Source of the DNA: Mesorhizobium sp. B2-7-1
GTDB lineage: Bacteria; Pseudomonadota; Alphaproteobacteria; Rhizobiales; Rhizobiaceae
Assembly (NCBI RefSeq): GCF_006440735.1
Contig: NZ_VFUA01000027.1
Coordinates: forward strand, 1-63,404
Reading direction: 5' to 3'
DNA length: 63,404 nucleotides
Positions 21,001 through 29,732 of this stretch are shown one piece after another (within the stretch, counting starts at the first letter, position 1; every line of letters begins with the position of its first letter). The position numbers and the translations under genes are program-made. The notes below the pieces were generated by a model. It searched no databases. It had not been told where the DNA came from and worked only from the letters and a program-made list of their open reading frames with translations.

Positions 21001-23562
21001 AAGCTGAAGGTCTCGCCGCATTTTGCCGGCGAACTTCTGGTCACCATCGGCGCCGAGAAGCTGTTGAAGACGGTCACCGCTTCGGTGCCGGCCGGCGGCA
21101 GCACCGTCGACATCCCGGTCGGCGACGATTGGGGCGCCGGCGCCTATATCACGGCGACCTTGTTCCGGCCCGGCGACGCGCAGGAATCGCGCATGCCGGC
21201 CCGCGCCATTGGCATCCAATGGCTGTCGGTCGATCCGGGCTCGAAGAAGCTGGCGGTCAGCCTGACACCGCCGGAAAAGACCGTGCCGCGCCAGCAGCTG
21301 TCGATCCCCGTTGCGGTGAACGGCGCTCAAGCCGGCAGCAATGCCTATGTGATGGTGGCTGCCGTCGATGTCGGCATCCTCAACCTCACCAACTACAAGG
21401 CGCCCGATCCCGAGGACTGGTTCTTCGGCCAGCGCATGCTGGGGCTGGAGATCCGCGACCTCTACGGACGCCTGATCGACGGCTCGCTCGGCACCATGGG
21501 TAAGATACGGACAGGCGGCGATGGCGCGAACATGCAGGCGCAAGGCAGCCCGCCGACCGAAAAGCTGGTCGCCTTCTTCTCCGGCCCGGTCGAGCTCGAC
21601 GCCAACGGCAAGGCGCGGGTCGATTTCGACATCCCGCAGTTCAACGGCACCGTGCGCGTCATGGCCGTCGCCTGGACCAAGGATGCGGTCGGCCATGCCC
21701 AGACCGACGTCATCGTGCGCGATCCGGTGGTGATCACCGCCGGCCTGCCGCGCTTCCTGGCGCCCGGCGATGCGGCGACCATGCGCCTCGACATCGCCGA
21801 CACCGATGGCCCGGCCGGGGACTACGCCTTGTCGGTCACCACGACCGGAGACCTTACGACCGGCGACAAACCCCTGCCCGAGAAGCTGACGCTCGCCGAG
21901 GGCAAGCGCCAGTCGCTCACCTTCCCGCTGGTCGCGAAGACCGCGGGCGACGCCTCGATTACCGTCAAGCTGGCCCACGCCGACGGCACGCAAGCCGAGC
22001 AAACGCTCTATCTGCCGGTGCGTCCGGCGCAGCTTCCGGTCACCAACCGCATGGTTGTCGACCTGAAGCCCAATGGCGGCTCGCTGCGCGTCGACAAGGA
22101 ACTGCTTGCCGCAAGCGTGCTCGACGGCGCCTCGGTCAGCGTCGGCGTTTCGCAGTCCTCCGCGCTCGACGTGCCGTCGCTTCTGATGTCGCTCGACCGC
22201 TACCCCTATGGCTGCGCCGAGCAGACCACCAGCCGTGCCATGCCGCTGCTCTATGTCAACGACATGGCCAAGAGCATCGGCATGGAGAACGACCCGGACC
22301 TGCATCAGCGCATCCAGGACGCCATCTACAAGGTGCTCTCCTATCAGTCGTCGAGCGGCAGCTTCGGCCTCTGGGGGCCGGGTTCCGGCGATCTGTGGCT
22401 CGACGCCTATGTCAGCGAATTCCTGACCCGGGCGCGCGAGGAGAAATATGACGTGCCGGCGCTCGCCATGAACCAGGCGCTGAACAACCTGCAGAACTCG
22501 CTCGGCTACGACCAGGACGTCCAGGACAAGGGCAGCGAGATCGCCTATGCGCTCTACGTGCTCGCCCGCAACAAGAAGGCCTCGATCGGCGATCTGCGCT
22601 ACTACGCCGACACGCAGCTCGAAGCTTTCTCCAGCCCGATGGCCGTCGCCCAACTGGCGGCAAGCCTGGCGCTCTACGGCGACACGCAGCGTTCGGAATC
22701 GACCTTCCAGACGGCGCTCAGGCTGGCGCAGTCGGAAACCGACTACGATTGGTACCGCTCCGACTACGGCTCGCGGCTGCGCGATGGCGCGGCGATGCTG
22801 GCGCTGGCGGCGGAATCGAAGCCGGTGCCGAGCATCATGCCGCAACTGATCAAGCTGGTGGGCGTGGCGCGCGCCGATGCCCGCTGGACGAGCACGCAGG
22901 ACGAATCCTGGATGCTGCTGGCCGCGCGGGCATTGAAGGAAGGCAATGATTCCATCACGCTTTCCGTCAACGGAGCGCCGCATTCGGGCGGCTATTCCGA
23001 CCAAGTCGCCGGCAGCGAGCTTGTCGACAGCCCGCTCACCATCGCCAACACCGGCGCGACGCCGCTGCAGGCGGTGGTCACGGCGGTTGCCGCGCCGGTC
23101 GATCCGCTGCCGGCCGGCGGCGACGGCTTCACCATCGATCGCACCTACTACAAGCTCGACGGCACCGCGGCCAATGTCACCGAAGCCAAGCAGAACGAGC
23201 GCTACGTGGTCGTGCTCAAGGTCTATGAGCAGAACAAATGGCCGTCGCGGCTCCTGATCACCGACCTGTTGCCGGCCGGCTTCGAGATCGACAATCCGAG
23301 CCTGGTTTCCAGCGCGCAATTGTCGAACTTCTCCTGGTTGGCGCAGACCGACGCCGCGCATCTGGAGTTCCGCGACGACCGCTTCGTCGCCGCCTTCAAT
23401 CCGAACGAAGGCGACGGTGACCGCAACATCACGCTGGCCTATGTCGTGCGCGCCGTGACGCCGGGCACCTACGCCCATCCTGCGGCGACGGTGGAGGACA
23501 TGTACCGTCCGCAATATTCGGCCCGCACCGCCACCGGCGTGATGGAGGTCAAGGCGGAATAG
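18082..23562 (+). CDS. Bacterial alpha-2-macroglobulin with N-terminal PAN/apple domain
   Basis: I place the start at the ATG at 18082 (or 18088), behind GGAGGG, not at the upstream codon at 17992, because a Sec signal begins there (LSFLLLIFFALGGAAFAA). The mature protein opens with a PAN/apple domain with paired cysteines (residues about 30-95, LDQCKTTCLGDSACRAF), then macroglobulin domains, and the thioester site YPYGCAEQTTS (Cys near residue 1378). Bacterial alpha-2-macroglobulins trap foreign proteases in the periplasm. There is no lipobox cysteine at the cleavage site, unlike E. coli YfhM, so it may be soluble. It is followed by pbpC, the typical partner. Confidence 0.93.
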   Translation: MAMRAARGLSFLLLIFFALGGAAFAAEARRIVTTDNSDYFGFDLRSEQNVSLDQCKTTCLGDSACRAFTYNTKAKWCFLKSDYNQLKSFTGAVAGKVANVDGDPDIGAPPALAFFPNWMADQAQQFRNKLTDPAYDKPTEGLSALQAAAEQASLTGDHRLAMQKYQSAISVLPDDGALWLALAHEILAVEPASNTTEPATFPMNATSAAFNAYKLVRTAKTRAEALALLGAGLDKRDLYRPSLQAYEASLALVSSPAVQADYADLKARKGFRVVEHTVDADSSSPRICAQFSEELVKTGVDYSQFVTVDNAAPKAVEAKDKQICVEGLEHGQHYDVTFRAGLPAAIGETIAAPVVLSIYVQDRAPSARFTGDSFVLPAGARRGIPVVTVNMNAAKMTLYRIGDRSLAQLLSGYQFLHQLDGYDISTISDQMGSPVWSGTLDIANDLNKEVTTSFPVDEAIPQRKPGVYVLTAQPVDDKSDDYGSRATQWFVVSDIGLSTYTGQDGLNVFARSLGSAKPISGAELTLLAKNNEILGTATTDVEGHAVFNPGLTRGENGMVPAVLMAKQGDNDFVFLDMGKAGFDLSDRGVEGRASPGALDVYAWTERGIYRAGEDVHVAALARDGAAKAVENLPLTFIFTRPDGVENRRVVSNGESAGGHAVDLPLEANAMRGTWTVSIYTDPKQAPVASQMFLVEDFVPDRIEFDLTADKKEIAQGETANATVDGRFLYGAPAAGLALEGEMTLSTTSSWDSFKNFTFGLADEQSSEPTVTPLANLPVVGDDGKATFPVTVDQLPSTTKLVNAKVTVRMREAGGRAVERSLDIGVRPQRDVIGVRPDFADDEVPQGGTAKFSIIAVDPNGKREDLKGAQWSLVKVERNYQWYRSNNSWSYEAVNLTKAVANGAVDLKADGEATVSLPVDWGRYRLEVETADPDGPATSYEFDAGWYVASTTTETPDGLEIALDKDSYAAGEVAKLKVSPHFAGELLVTIGAEKLLKTVTASVPAGGSTVDIPVGDDWGAGAYITATLFRPGDAQESRMPARAIGIQWLSVDPGSKKLAVSLTPPEKTVPRQQLSIPVAVNGAQAGSNAYVMVAAVDVGILNLTNYKAPDPEDWFFGQRMLGLEIRDLYGRLIDGSLGTMGKIRTGGDGANMQAQGSPPTEKLVAFFSGPVELDANGKARVDFDIPQFNGTVRVMAVAWTKDAVGHAQTDVIVRDPVVITAGLPRFLAPGDAATMRLDIADTDGPAGDYALSVTTTGDLTTGDKPLPEKLTLAEGKRQSLTFPLVAKTAGDASITVKLAHADGTQAEQTLYLPVRPAQLPVTNRMVVDLKPNGGSLRVDKELLAASVLDGASVSVGVSQSSALDVPSLLMSLDRYPYGCAEQTTSRAMPLLYVNDMAKSIGMENDPDLHQRIQDAIYKVLSYQSSSGSFGLWGPGSGDLWLDAYVSEFLTRAREEKYDVPALAMNQALNNLQNSLGYDQDVQDKGSEIAYALYVLARNKKASIGDLRYYADTQLEAFSSPMAVAQLAASLALYGDTQRSESTFQTALRLAQSETDYDWYRSDYGSRLRDGAAMLALAAESKPVPSIMPQLIKLVGVARADARWTSTQDESWMLLAARALKEGNDSITLSVNGAPHSGGYSDQVAGSELVDSPLTIANTGATPLQAVVTAVAAPVDPLPAGGDGFTIDRTYYKLDGTAANVTEAKQNERYVVVLKVYEQNKWPSRLLITDLLPAGFEIDNPSLVSSAQLSNFSWLAQTDAAHLEFRDDRFVAAFNPNEGDGDRNITLAYVVRAVTPGTYAHPAATVEDMYRPQYSARTATGVMEVKAE

Positions 23563-23579
23563 CAAGGTTGCCCGTTTAG

Positions 23580-23609
23580 CCTTCTCCCTGTCACGATACA
23601 GGGAGAAGG
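23580..23609. repeat. Short palindromic intergenic repeat, 12-bp stem
   Basis: The arms CCTTCTCCCTGT and ACAGGGAGAAGG surround a 6-base loop, 17 bp past the macroglobulin stop. The flank GGCGGATGAGGGG that follows is shared with the larger repeat at 48972-49114, so this is a short member of the same rhizobial repeat family. It could also act as a weak terminator or processing hairpin before pbpC. Confidence 0.7.
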
Positions 23610-23637
23610 TGCCGGCAGGCGGATGAGGGGCAGCGAC

Positions 23638-25728
23638 ATGCTCTCCAAGAAACTCTTCAGACGAACCGCAATCGCAGGCCTCTGCATCGCCGGCTTCGCA
23701 GCGCTTTCGATCGCCGCGCTCTGGGAGCTCGACCGCGCCTTCCCGCCGCCATTGCCGGCGAAGCTGACGGTCTCGACGGAGGTCCAGGACCGTGACGGAC
23801 AGCTGTTGCGCGCCTTCGCGACGCCGGACGGCTACTGGCGGCTCGAAACCCGCCTCGATCAGGTCGACAAGCAATTCGTCGACATGCTGGTCACCTATGA
23901 AGACAAGCGCTTCTGGGATCACCGCGGCGTCGACCTGCTGGCGCTGTGCCGGGCCGCCGGCCAGCTCGTCACAAGCGGCCATATCGTGTCCGGCGGCTCG
24001 ACCTTGTCGATGCAGCTTGCCCGGCTGATCGAGCCGCGCGACAGCCGCAGCCTCGGCTCCAAGCTCAAGCAGATGCTGCGTGCCATCCAGATCGAACGGC
24101 GGCTCAGCAAGCAGGAAATCCTCGAACGCTACCTGACGCTGGCGCCCTACGGCGGCAATCTCGAAGGCGTGCGCGCCGCGTCGCTCGCCTATTTCGGCAA
24201 GGAGCCGAAGCGGCTCACCGTGTCGGAAGCCGCCCTGCTCGTGGCGCTGCCGCAATTGCCGGAAAAACGCCGGCCCGACCGCAACCTGGACACCGCCCAC
24301 GCCGCGCGCGACCGCGTGCTGACCCGCATGGTCTCGGCAGGTCTGCTCGGCGAGCGCGAAGCCGTGCGCGCCGCGCTCGATGATGTTGCCGGCCTGCGCC
24401 GCAAGCTGCCGGCGCTGGCCGCGCATGCCTCCTATGCCATGCTGCCCAAGGCCGTGCCCGGCAAGCCGTTGCAGCTCACCATCCGCAAGAGCGTGCAGCA
24501 AGGGCTGGAACAGGTGGCAAGGGATGCCGCCTGGAAGCTCGGACCAAAACTTTCCGTCGCCATGGTCATGGCCGATGCGCGCACCGGCGACATCCTCGGC
24601 GAAGTCGGCTCCGCCAATTTCTTCGACGCCAGCCGCTCCGGCTGGATCGACATGACCAAAGTGGTGCGCTCGCCCGGCTCGACGCTCAAACCTTTCATCT
24701 ACGGACTTGCCTTCGAGCAGGGCCTGGTGGCTCAGGAGATGATCATCGAGGACAGCCCAGCCGATTTCGGCGGCTACCGTCCAAAGAATTTCGACATGGG
24801 TTACCAGGGCGATGTCTCGATCCGCCAAGCGCTGCAATTGTCGCTCAACGTGCCGGCGATCCGGGTGCTCGACGCCGTCGGTCCGGCGCGGCTGACGGCG
24901 CGCTTCCGCCAGGCCGGCGTCAACCCGATCCTGCCGGTCAACGAGGCGCCAGGCCTGGCGATCGGGCTCGGCGGCGTCGGCGTGACGTTGCGCGACCTGG
25001 TGCAGCTCTATACGGGGCTCGCCAATGGCGGCAAGATGCACACGCTGCATGACGGCACCGAGCCGGCCAATGCCGAGCGCACCACCGCCACCATCCTCGA
25101 CGACCAGGCGGCCTGGCAGATCAACGATATCCTATCCGGCGTGAAGCCGCCGGAAGGCGCCATGCAGCGCGGCATCGCCTACAAGACCGGCACCTCCTAC
25201 GGCTATCGCGATGCCTGGTCGGTCGGTTTCGACGGCCGCTACGTGCTGGGTGTGTGGGTCGGCCGCGCCGATGCGAGCCCCGTCCCCGGCCTGTCCGGCT
25301 ATGTCTCGGCGGCACCCATCCTGTTCGAAGGCTTCGTCCGTTCCGGCCTTGCCAGCGTGCCGCTGCCCAGCCGGCCGCCGGGCGTCTTCAACCCCAAACG
25401 CGATGAACTGCCGGTAACGCTTGCCCGCTTCGGCGCCGGCGCCGACGGTCTGGTGCAGGCCACCGTCACCGAGCCGGCGCCGACCATCATCTTCCCGCCC
25501 AATGGCGCGCGCGTCGACCTCGGCACGAATTCAGCCGATGCCACGCCGCTGGTGTTGAAACTGCAAGGCGGCCGCGCGCCGTTCCGCTGGCTCGCCAACG
25601 GCAAGCCGCTAGCCGGCATCGACCGCCGCCGCACCGCGACCTGGCAGCCCGACGGCACCGGCTATTCGACGCTGACGGTGATCGATGCGGCCGGACGCGC
25701 GGCGAGCGTGAAGGTGTTCGTTGAGTAG
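23638..25728 (+). CDS. pbpC: Penicillin-binding protein 1C
   Basis: After an N-terminal anchor (TAIAGLCIAGFAALSIAAL) comes a glycosyltransferase-51 domain with the catalytic EDKRFWDHRGVD (Glu near residue 87) and GGSTLSMQLARL. A transpeptidase domain follows with SPGSTLKPF (STLK near residue 347), LSLN and KTGTSYG (near 516), and a C-terminal penicillin-binding-protein-1C domain (FPPNGARVDLG onward). The start is chosen at 23638 because GAGGGG lies at good spacing; the ATG at 23623 is inside the preceding repeat. PBP1C polymerises glycan strands and is nearly always encoded after a macroglobulin gene, as here, which suggests repair of wall damage linked to protease defence. Confidence 0.93.
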   Translation: MLSKKLFRRTAIAGLCIAGFAALSIAALWELDRAFPPPLPAKLTVSTEVQDRDGQLLRAFATPDGYWRLETRLDQVDKQFVDMLVTYEDKRFWDHRGVDLLALCRAAGQLVTSGHIVSGGSTLSMQLARLIEPRDSRSLGSKLKQMLRAIQIERRLSKQEILERYLTLAPYGGNLEGVRAASLAYFGKEPKRLTVSEAALLVALPQLPEKRRPDRNLDTAHAARDRVLTRMVSAGLLGEREAVRAALDDVAGLRRKLPALAAHASYAMLPKAVPGKPLQLTIRKSVQQGLEQVARDAAWKLGPKLSVAMVMADARTGDILGEVGSANFFDASRSGWIDMTKVVRSPGSTLKPFIYGLAFEQGLVAQEMIIEDSPADFGGYRPKNFDMGYQGDVSIRQALQLSLNVPAIRVLDAVGPARLTARFRQAGVNPILPVNEAPGLAIGLGGVGVTLRDLVQLYTGLANGGKMHTLHDGTEPANAERTTATILDDQAAWQINDILSGVKPPEGAMQRGIAYKTGTSYGYRDAWSVGFDGRYVLGVWVGRADASPVPGLSGYVSAAPILFEGFVRSGLASVPLPSRPPGVFNPKRDELPVTLARFGAGADGLVQATVTEPAPTIIFPPNGARVDLGTNSADATPLVLKLQGGRAPFRWLANGKPLAGIDRRRTATWQPDGTGYSTLTVIDAAGRAASVKVFVE

Positions 25729-25775
25729 AACGCGGCAAGCGATTCAGCGGGTTGCGCTTGCTGGCCTGAGGTCCG

Positions 25776-25948
25776 GCGCGAGGCCCCCCTCTCTGGCCTG
25801 CCGGCCATCTCCCCCGCAAAGGGGGAGATTATTCGCTTCGAGGCCCTCGCGAATCTTCAACCTTGTAAAGGCGGAGGCGGCGCCGAAACTTCCAATCTCC
25901 CCCCTTGCGGGGGAGATGCCCGGCAGGGCAGAGAGGGGGGCCTCGCGC
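25776..25948. repeat. 173-bp composite palindromic repeat, copy 1
   Basis: The ends are inverted copies (GCGCGAGG and CCTCGCGC), with internal hairpins of the form ATCTCCCCCGCAAAGGGGGA on each side. The middle holds an AATCTTCAAC segment also present in the copy at 55324-55483. Both copies sit between genes in one orientation. The right arm supplies a GGGGGAGATG that acts as a possible ribosome site and start codon for the next gene. Confidence 0.85.
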
Positions 25949-26668
25949 CAACCTTTGTTGGGAACGTTCTTCGCGGCGCTTGCGCTGGCAATCGCGAGCC
26001 CTCTCTCGGCCCACGCCGATCCCCTGCCCGCCGGCTTCGTCAGGCTTGCCGATGTCGACCCGACCATCCGCCAGGACATCCGCTACGCCGGCCTCGACAA
26101 CTTCCTGCACCGCAAGGCCGATGGCTATGACGCGCCGGTCTGCATCCTGACCGCGCAGGCGGCGAAGGCGCTGTCCGTCGTCCAGAAGGCAATGGCCGCC
26201 AGGGGCCTGACGCTGGTCGTCTTCGACTGCTACCGCCCGGCCCGCGCCGTTGCCGACATGGGCAAATGGACCAGGGAAGGCGGCCCGCCGGATCCGCAAT
26301 GGTATCCGACCGTCCAGCGCGGCGACCTTATCGCCAAGGGCTATGTCGGGGAGTTGTCCAGCCATTCGCGCGGCTCGACGGTCGACCTCGCCATCGCCGG
26401 GGCCGGCAAGAAAAGCGCCGTTCATCCGGCCTGCGGCGCGCTCGACGGCGGCACGCTCGACTTCGGCACCGGTTTCGACTGCTTCGATCCGACGAGCGAG
26501 ACGGCGCACCGCCCTCTTTCCGCCGAAGCGGCAGCGAACCGCAGGATGCTGCTTGCCGCCATGCGTGCCGCCGGCTTCCGCAACTATGCGCGCGAATGGT
26601 GGCACTTCACCCTGGTCAAAGAGCCTTTCCCGAAACAGCGCTTCGATTTTCCGGTCACCGCCGATTGA
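25916..26668 (+). CDS. D-alanyl-D-alanine dipeptidase, VanX/DdpX-like, exported
   Basis: The zinc-peptidase motifs of the VanX family are present: [11 protein letters not shown] (metal-binding His and Asp), REWWHF (catalytic Glu and third His) and an [10 protein letters not shown] segment with the conserved Arg. A hydrophobic signal ([21 protein letters not shown]) suggests export to the periplasm, where it would hydrolyse D-Ala-D-Ala or muropeptide-derived dipeptides. The frame is open back to 25721, but the upstream part is repeat sequence. The first sensible starts are the ATG at 25916, inside the repeat, or a TTG near 25955. Placement after pbpC suggests a cell-wall recycling role; vancomycin resistance genes are not present. 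Confidence 0.8.
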   Translation: MPGRAERGASRQPLLGTFFAALALAIASPLSAHADPLPAGFVRLADVDPTIRQDIRYAGLDNFLHRKADGYDAPVCILTAQAAKALSVVQKAMAARGLTLVVFDCYRPARAVADMGKWTREGGPPDPQWYPTVQRGDLIAKGYVGELSSHSRGSTVDLAIAGAGKKSAVHPACGALDGGTLDFGTGFDCFDPTSETAHRPLSAEAAANRRMLLAAMRAAGFRNYAREWWHFTLVKEPFPKQRFDFPVTAD

Positions 26669-26824
26669 GCCACCAGGCTTGCCCTGGCCTCGACCGTTTC
26701 TAATTAGCCCGGCTGACGGGACGCATGCGGTCAAAGCTGAGGAAGTTATTTCCTCTACCAGCCCAATCACGGCGAAAAATTGCTTCGAGGAGGCGAAAAA
26801 GGCAACATTCAATGCATCTAAATT

Positions 26825-26840
26825 CTATAAACTCGGTAGA
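26825..26840 (+). promoter_or_regulatory. Candidate promoter or operator element ahead of the first sulfate-binding protein gene
   Basis: CTATAAACTCGGTAGA contains CTATNNNCTCG, which recurs at 30921-30931 ahead of the second binding-protein gene at nearly the same distance from the start (about 33 and 36 bases). It may be a -10 region with shared flanks, or a binding site for a sulfur regulator. Confidence 0.3.
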
Positions 26841-26867
26841 GTTCGCAGCAGTTCAACGGAGGTGGGA

Positions 26868-27896
26868 ATGACCAAACCTCATTTCAGGAAACTGCTCGGC
26901 GCGCTGGTCGCCACATCTGTCCAGTTCGGCACGCTCGGTTTCGCGTTCGCCGACACGACCATTTTGAATGTGTCCTACGACCCGACACGTGAACTTTACA
27001 AAGCCTATGACGAGGCGTTTGCCGCGCACTGGAAGGCAGAGACCGGCGAAACCGTGACCATCCAGCAGTCGCATGGCGGATCCGGCGCGCAGGCCCGGGC
27101 GGTGATCGACGGCCTCGACGCCGATGTCGTGACGCTGGCGCTGGAGGGCGACATCAACGCCATCGTCTCGAAGACGAAGAAGATCAACCCGGACTGGCGC
27201 ACGAAGTTCGAGAACAACTCGGCACCTTACACCTCGACCATCATCTTCCTGGTGCGCAAGGGCAATCCCAAGGGCATCCACGACTGGAGCGATCTGGTGA
27301 AGGACGGCGTCCAGGTGATCACGCCGAACCCGAAGACTTCCGGCGGCGCGCGCTGGAACTATCTTGCCGCCTGGGCCTATGCAAACGCCAATGACGGCAA
27401 CGACGAAGCCAAGACCAAGGAGTTCGTCGGCAAGCTTTATGCGAACGTCCCGGTCCTCGACACCGGCGCGCGTGGCTCGACGGTGACCTTCGCGCAGAAG
27501 GGCCTGGGCGACGTGCTGATCGCCTGGGAGAATGAAGCCTATCTCGCGCTCGACGAATTCGGCGCCGACAATTTCGACATCATCTACCCGCCGACCTCGA
27601 TCCTGGCGGAGCCGCCGGTCGCGGTCGTCGACGCCAATGTCGATGCCAAGGGCACGCGCAAGGTCGCGGAGGCCTATCTGGGCTGGCTCTATTCCAAGGA
27701 AGCCCAGACCATCATCGCCAAGAACCACTATCGCCCGGCCAAGCCCGACCTGGTGCCGGCCGAGGACCTTGCCAAGCTCCCGGCAATCAAGCTGGTCACC
27801 ATCGACGACCCGCAATTCGGCGGCTGGAAGAAAGCGCAGCCTTACCATTTCGGCGACGGTGGTATATTCGACCAGATCTACAAGCCGGCGCAGTGA
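26868..27896 (+). CDS. sbp: Periplasmic sulfate-binding protein, first copy
   Basis: The true start is the ATG at 26868, with a purine-rich GGAGGTGGGA just before it and a Sec signal following ([20 protein letters not shown]); the frame stays open upstream to 26250 by chance. The 342-residue protein shows the sulfate/thiosulfate-binding family segments [37 protein letters not shown] and [17 protein letters not shown]. It delivers sulfate to the CysT-CysW-CysA complex encoded next. A second family member is encoded after cysA; the two share many segments and could differ in ligand or expression. Confidence 0.93.
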   Translation: MTKPHFRKLLGALVATSVQFGTLGFAFADTTILNVSYDPTRELYKAYDEAFAAHWKAETGETVTIQQSHGGSGAQARAVIDGLDADVVTLALEGDINAIVSKTKKINPDWRTKFENNSAPYTSTIIFLVRKGNPKGIHDWSDLVKDGVQVITPNPKTSGGARWNYLAAWAYANANDGNDEAKTKEFVGKLYANVPVLDTGARGSTVTFAQKGLGDVLIAWENEAYLALDEFGADNFDIIYPPTSILAEPPVAVVDANVDAKGTRKVAEAYLGWLYSKEAQTIIAKNHYRPAKPDLVPAEDLAKLPAIKLVTIDDPQFGGWKKAQPYHFGDGGIFDQIYKPAQ

Positions 27897-27989
27897 GGCC
27901 GGGCGGCCGGTAAGGCTCCCGGGCATACCGGCCGGATGCGACCGCGCAAAGCCATTCTGGTTTGAATAGAAGGGACGATCCAGAACAGC

Positions 27990-28841
27990 ATGACCACAGC
28001 ACCCGCCAAGGCGGGGTGGCGGTTCAGACAGCCGAGTGTCATTCCGGGCTTCGGATTGACGCTCGGCTTCTCGCTTGCCTACCTCACGCTCATCATCCTC
28101 ATCCCGCTTTCGGGGCTGGTCTGGCGTTCGGCCGCGCTCGGCTGGACCGATTTCTGGGCGATCGCCGTTGACCGACGCACCCTCAACGCGCTGAAGATAA
28201 GCTTCGGCACCGCCTTCCTGGCGGCTGTCGTCAACGTCGTGTTCGGCACCCTCGTCGCCTGGGTTCTGGTCCGCTACCGTTTCCCCGGCCGCCGCATCGT
28301 CGACGCGATGGTCGACCTCCCCTTCGCCCTGCCCACGGCCGTCGCCGGCATCGCGCTCACCACGCTCTATGCGCCGAACGGCTGGATCGGCCATCTCCTG
28401 ATGCCGCTCGGCATCAAGGTCGCCTATACGCCGCTCGGCATCGTCATCGCGCTGGTGTTCATCGGCCTGCCCTTCGTCGTGCGCACCGTCCAGCCGATCA
28501 TGGAAGAACTCGACAAGGAGGTCGAGGAAGCGGCCGCCACGCTCGGCGCCAGCCGTTTCCAGATCATCACCCGCGTGCTTTTCCCGGGCCTGGCGCCGGC
28601 GATCGTCACCGGCTTCTCGCTCGCCTTCGCGCGCGGCGTCGGCGAATACGGCTCGGTCATCTTCATCGCAGGCAACCTGCCTTTCAAGTCCGAGATCGCG
28701 CCGCTTCTGATCGTGATCCGGCTCGAGGAGTACAATTACGAGGCGGCGACCGCGATCGCCGCGATCATGCTGGCGCTTTCTTTCCTGATGCTTCTGGTCG
28801 TCAATCTCGTCCAGACATGGAGCCGCAAGCGCTATGGCTGA
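27990..28841 (+). CDS. cysT: Sulfate/thiosulfate ABC importer permease CysT
   Basis: This 283-residue membrane protein has six hydrophobic stretches and the permease coupling motif ([21 protein letters not shown]). The N-terminal part ([20 protein letters not shown]) matches CysT/CysU proteins. Its gene follows the binding-protein gene by 93 bp and overlaps cysW by 8 bp, so the two permeases are translationally coupled. Confidence 0.93.
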   Translation: MTTAPAKAGWRFRQPSVIPGFGLTLGFSLAYLTLIILIPLSGLVWRSAALGWTDFWAIAVDRRTLNALKISFGTAFLAAVVNVVFGTLVAWVLVRYRFPGRRIVDAMVDLPFALPTAVAGIALTTLYAPNGWIGHLLMPLGIKVAYTPLGIVIALVFIGLPFVVRTVQPIMEELDKEVEEAAATLGASRFQIITRVLFPGLAPAIVTGFSLAFARGVGEYGSVIFIAGNLPFKSEIAPLLIVIRLEEYNYEAATAIAAIMLALSFLMLLVVNLVQTWSRKRYG

Positions 28842-29718
28842 TCCCGAGATCAAATCCTACGAGCCGCATCACGAGAGCCAATCGGCAGCGGTGACCGAAA
28901 GCCGGCCCGTCAAGGCCGTGCTGATGGCAATCGCCCTTGCCTTCCTTGCCGTCTTCCTGCTTTTGCCGCTGATCGTCGTCTTCCATGAGGCGCTGGCCAA
29001 AGGCATCGGCGCCTACATGGAGGCCCTTTCCGGCCCCGACACGCGCTCCGCCATCCGCCTGACATTGCTTGTGGCGGCGATCTCGGTGCCGCTCAACGTC
29101 GTCTTCGGCATCTCGGCCGCCTGGGCGATCGCCAAGTTCGAATTCAAGGGCAAGGCCTTCCTGACCACCCTCATCGACCTGCCCTTCTCGGTGTCGCCGG
29201 TCATCTCGGGCCTTGTCTATGTGCTGCTCTTCGGCGCGCAAGGTCTGCTCGGCGCCTGGCTGAAGGCGCATGGCATCGTCATCCTCTTCGCCGTGCCCGG
29301 CATCGTGCTGGCCACCATCTTCGTCACCTTCCCCTTCGTCGCGCGCGAGCTCATCCCGCTGATGCAGGAACAAGGCAATGGCGACGAGGAGGCGGCGCTT
29401 TCGCTGGGCGCCAGCGGCTGGCAGGCCTTCTGGTACGTGACGCTGCCCAACGTCAAATGGGGGCTGCTCTACGGCGTGCTTTTGTGCAACGCGCGCGCCA
29501 TGGGCGAGTTCGGCGCGGTCTCGGTCGTGTCGGGCCACATACGCGGCCTCACCAACACCATGCCGCTGCATGTCGAGATCCTCTACAACGAATACAACGC
29601 CGTCGGCGCCTTTGCCGTCGCTTCGCTGCTCGCCGGCCTGGCGCTGGTGACGCTGGTCTTGAAAACGCTTCTCGAGATGCGCTACGGCGCCGAGCTCGCC
29701 GCCACGCGCGGGCACTGA
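28834..29718 (+). CDS. cysW: Sulfate/thiosulfate ABC importer permease CysW
   Basis: The 294-residue partner permease starts inside the end of cysT (CTATGGCTGA). It has the family motif [20 protein letters not shown] and the [16 protein letters not shown] segment typical of CysW. It forms the membrane channel with CysT. Confidence 0.93.
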   Translation: MADPEIKSYEPHHESQSAAVTESRPVKAVLMAIALAFLAVFLLLPLIVVFHEALAKGIGAYMEALSGPDTRSAIRLTLLVAAISVPLNVVFGISAAWAIAKFEFKGKAFLTTLIDLPFSVSPVISGLVYVLLFGAQGLLGAWLKAHGIVILFAVPGIVLATIFVTFPFVARELIPLMQEQGNGDEEAALSLGASGWQAFWYVTLPNVKWGLLYGVLLCNARAMGEFGAVSVVSGHIRGLTNTMPLHVEILYNEYNAVGAFAVASLLAGLALVTLVLKTLLEMRYGAELAATRGH

Positions 29719-29732
29719 CAAAGGTCTTTTTT

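Noticed and set aside
17827..25050. A 2407-residue open frame on the minus strand opposite the macroglobulin and PBP1C genes.
   Set aside because: It lies antisense to two well-supported genes with recognisable domains, and its composition (rich in His, Arg, Gly, Ala, Asp) is typical of a shadow frame in high-GC DNA.
26250..26867. An N-terminal extension of the first sulfate-binding protein.
   Set aside because: It overlaps the VanX-like gene, while a ribosome site, ATG and signal sequence occur at 26868.
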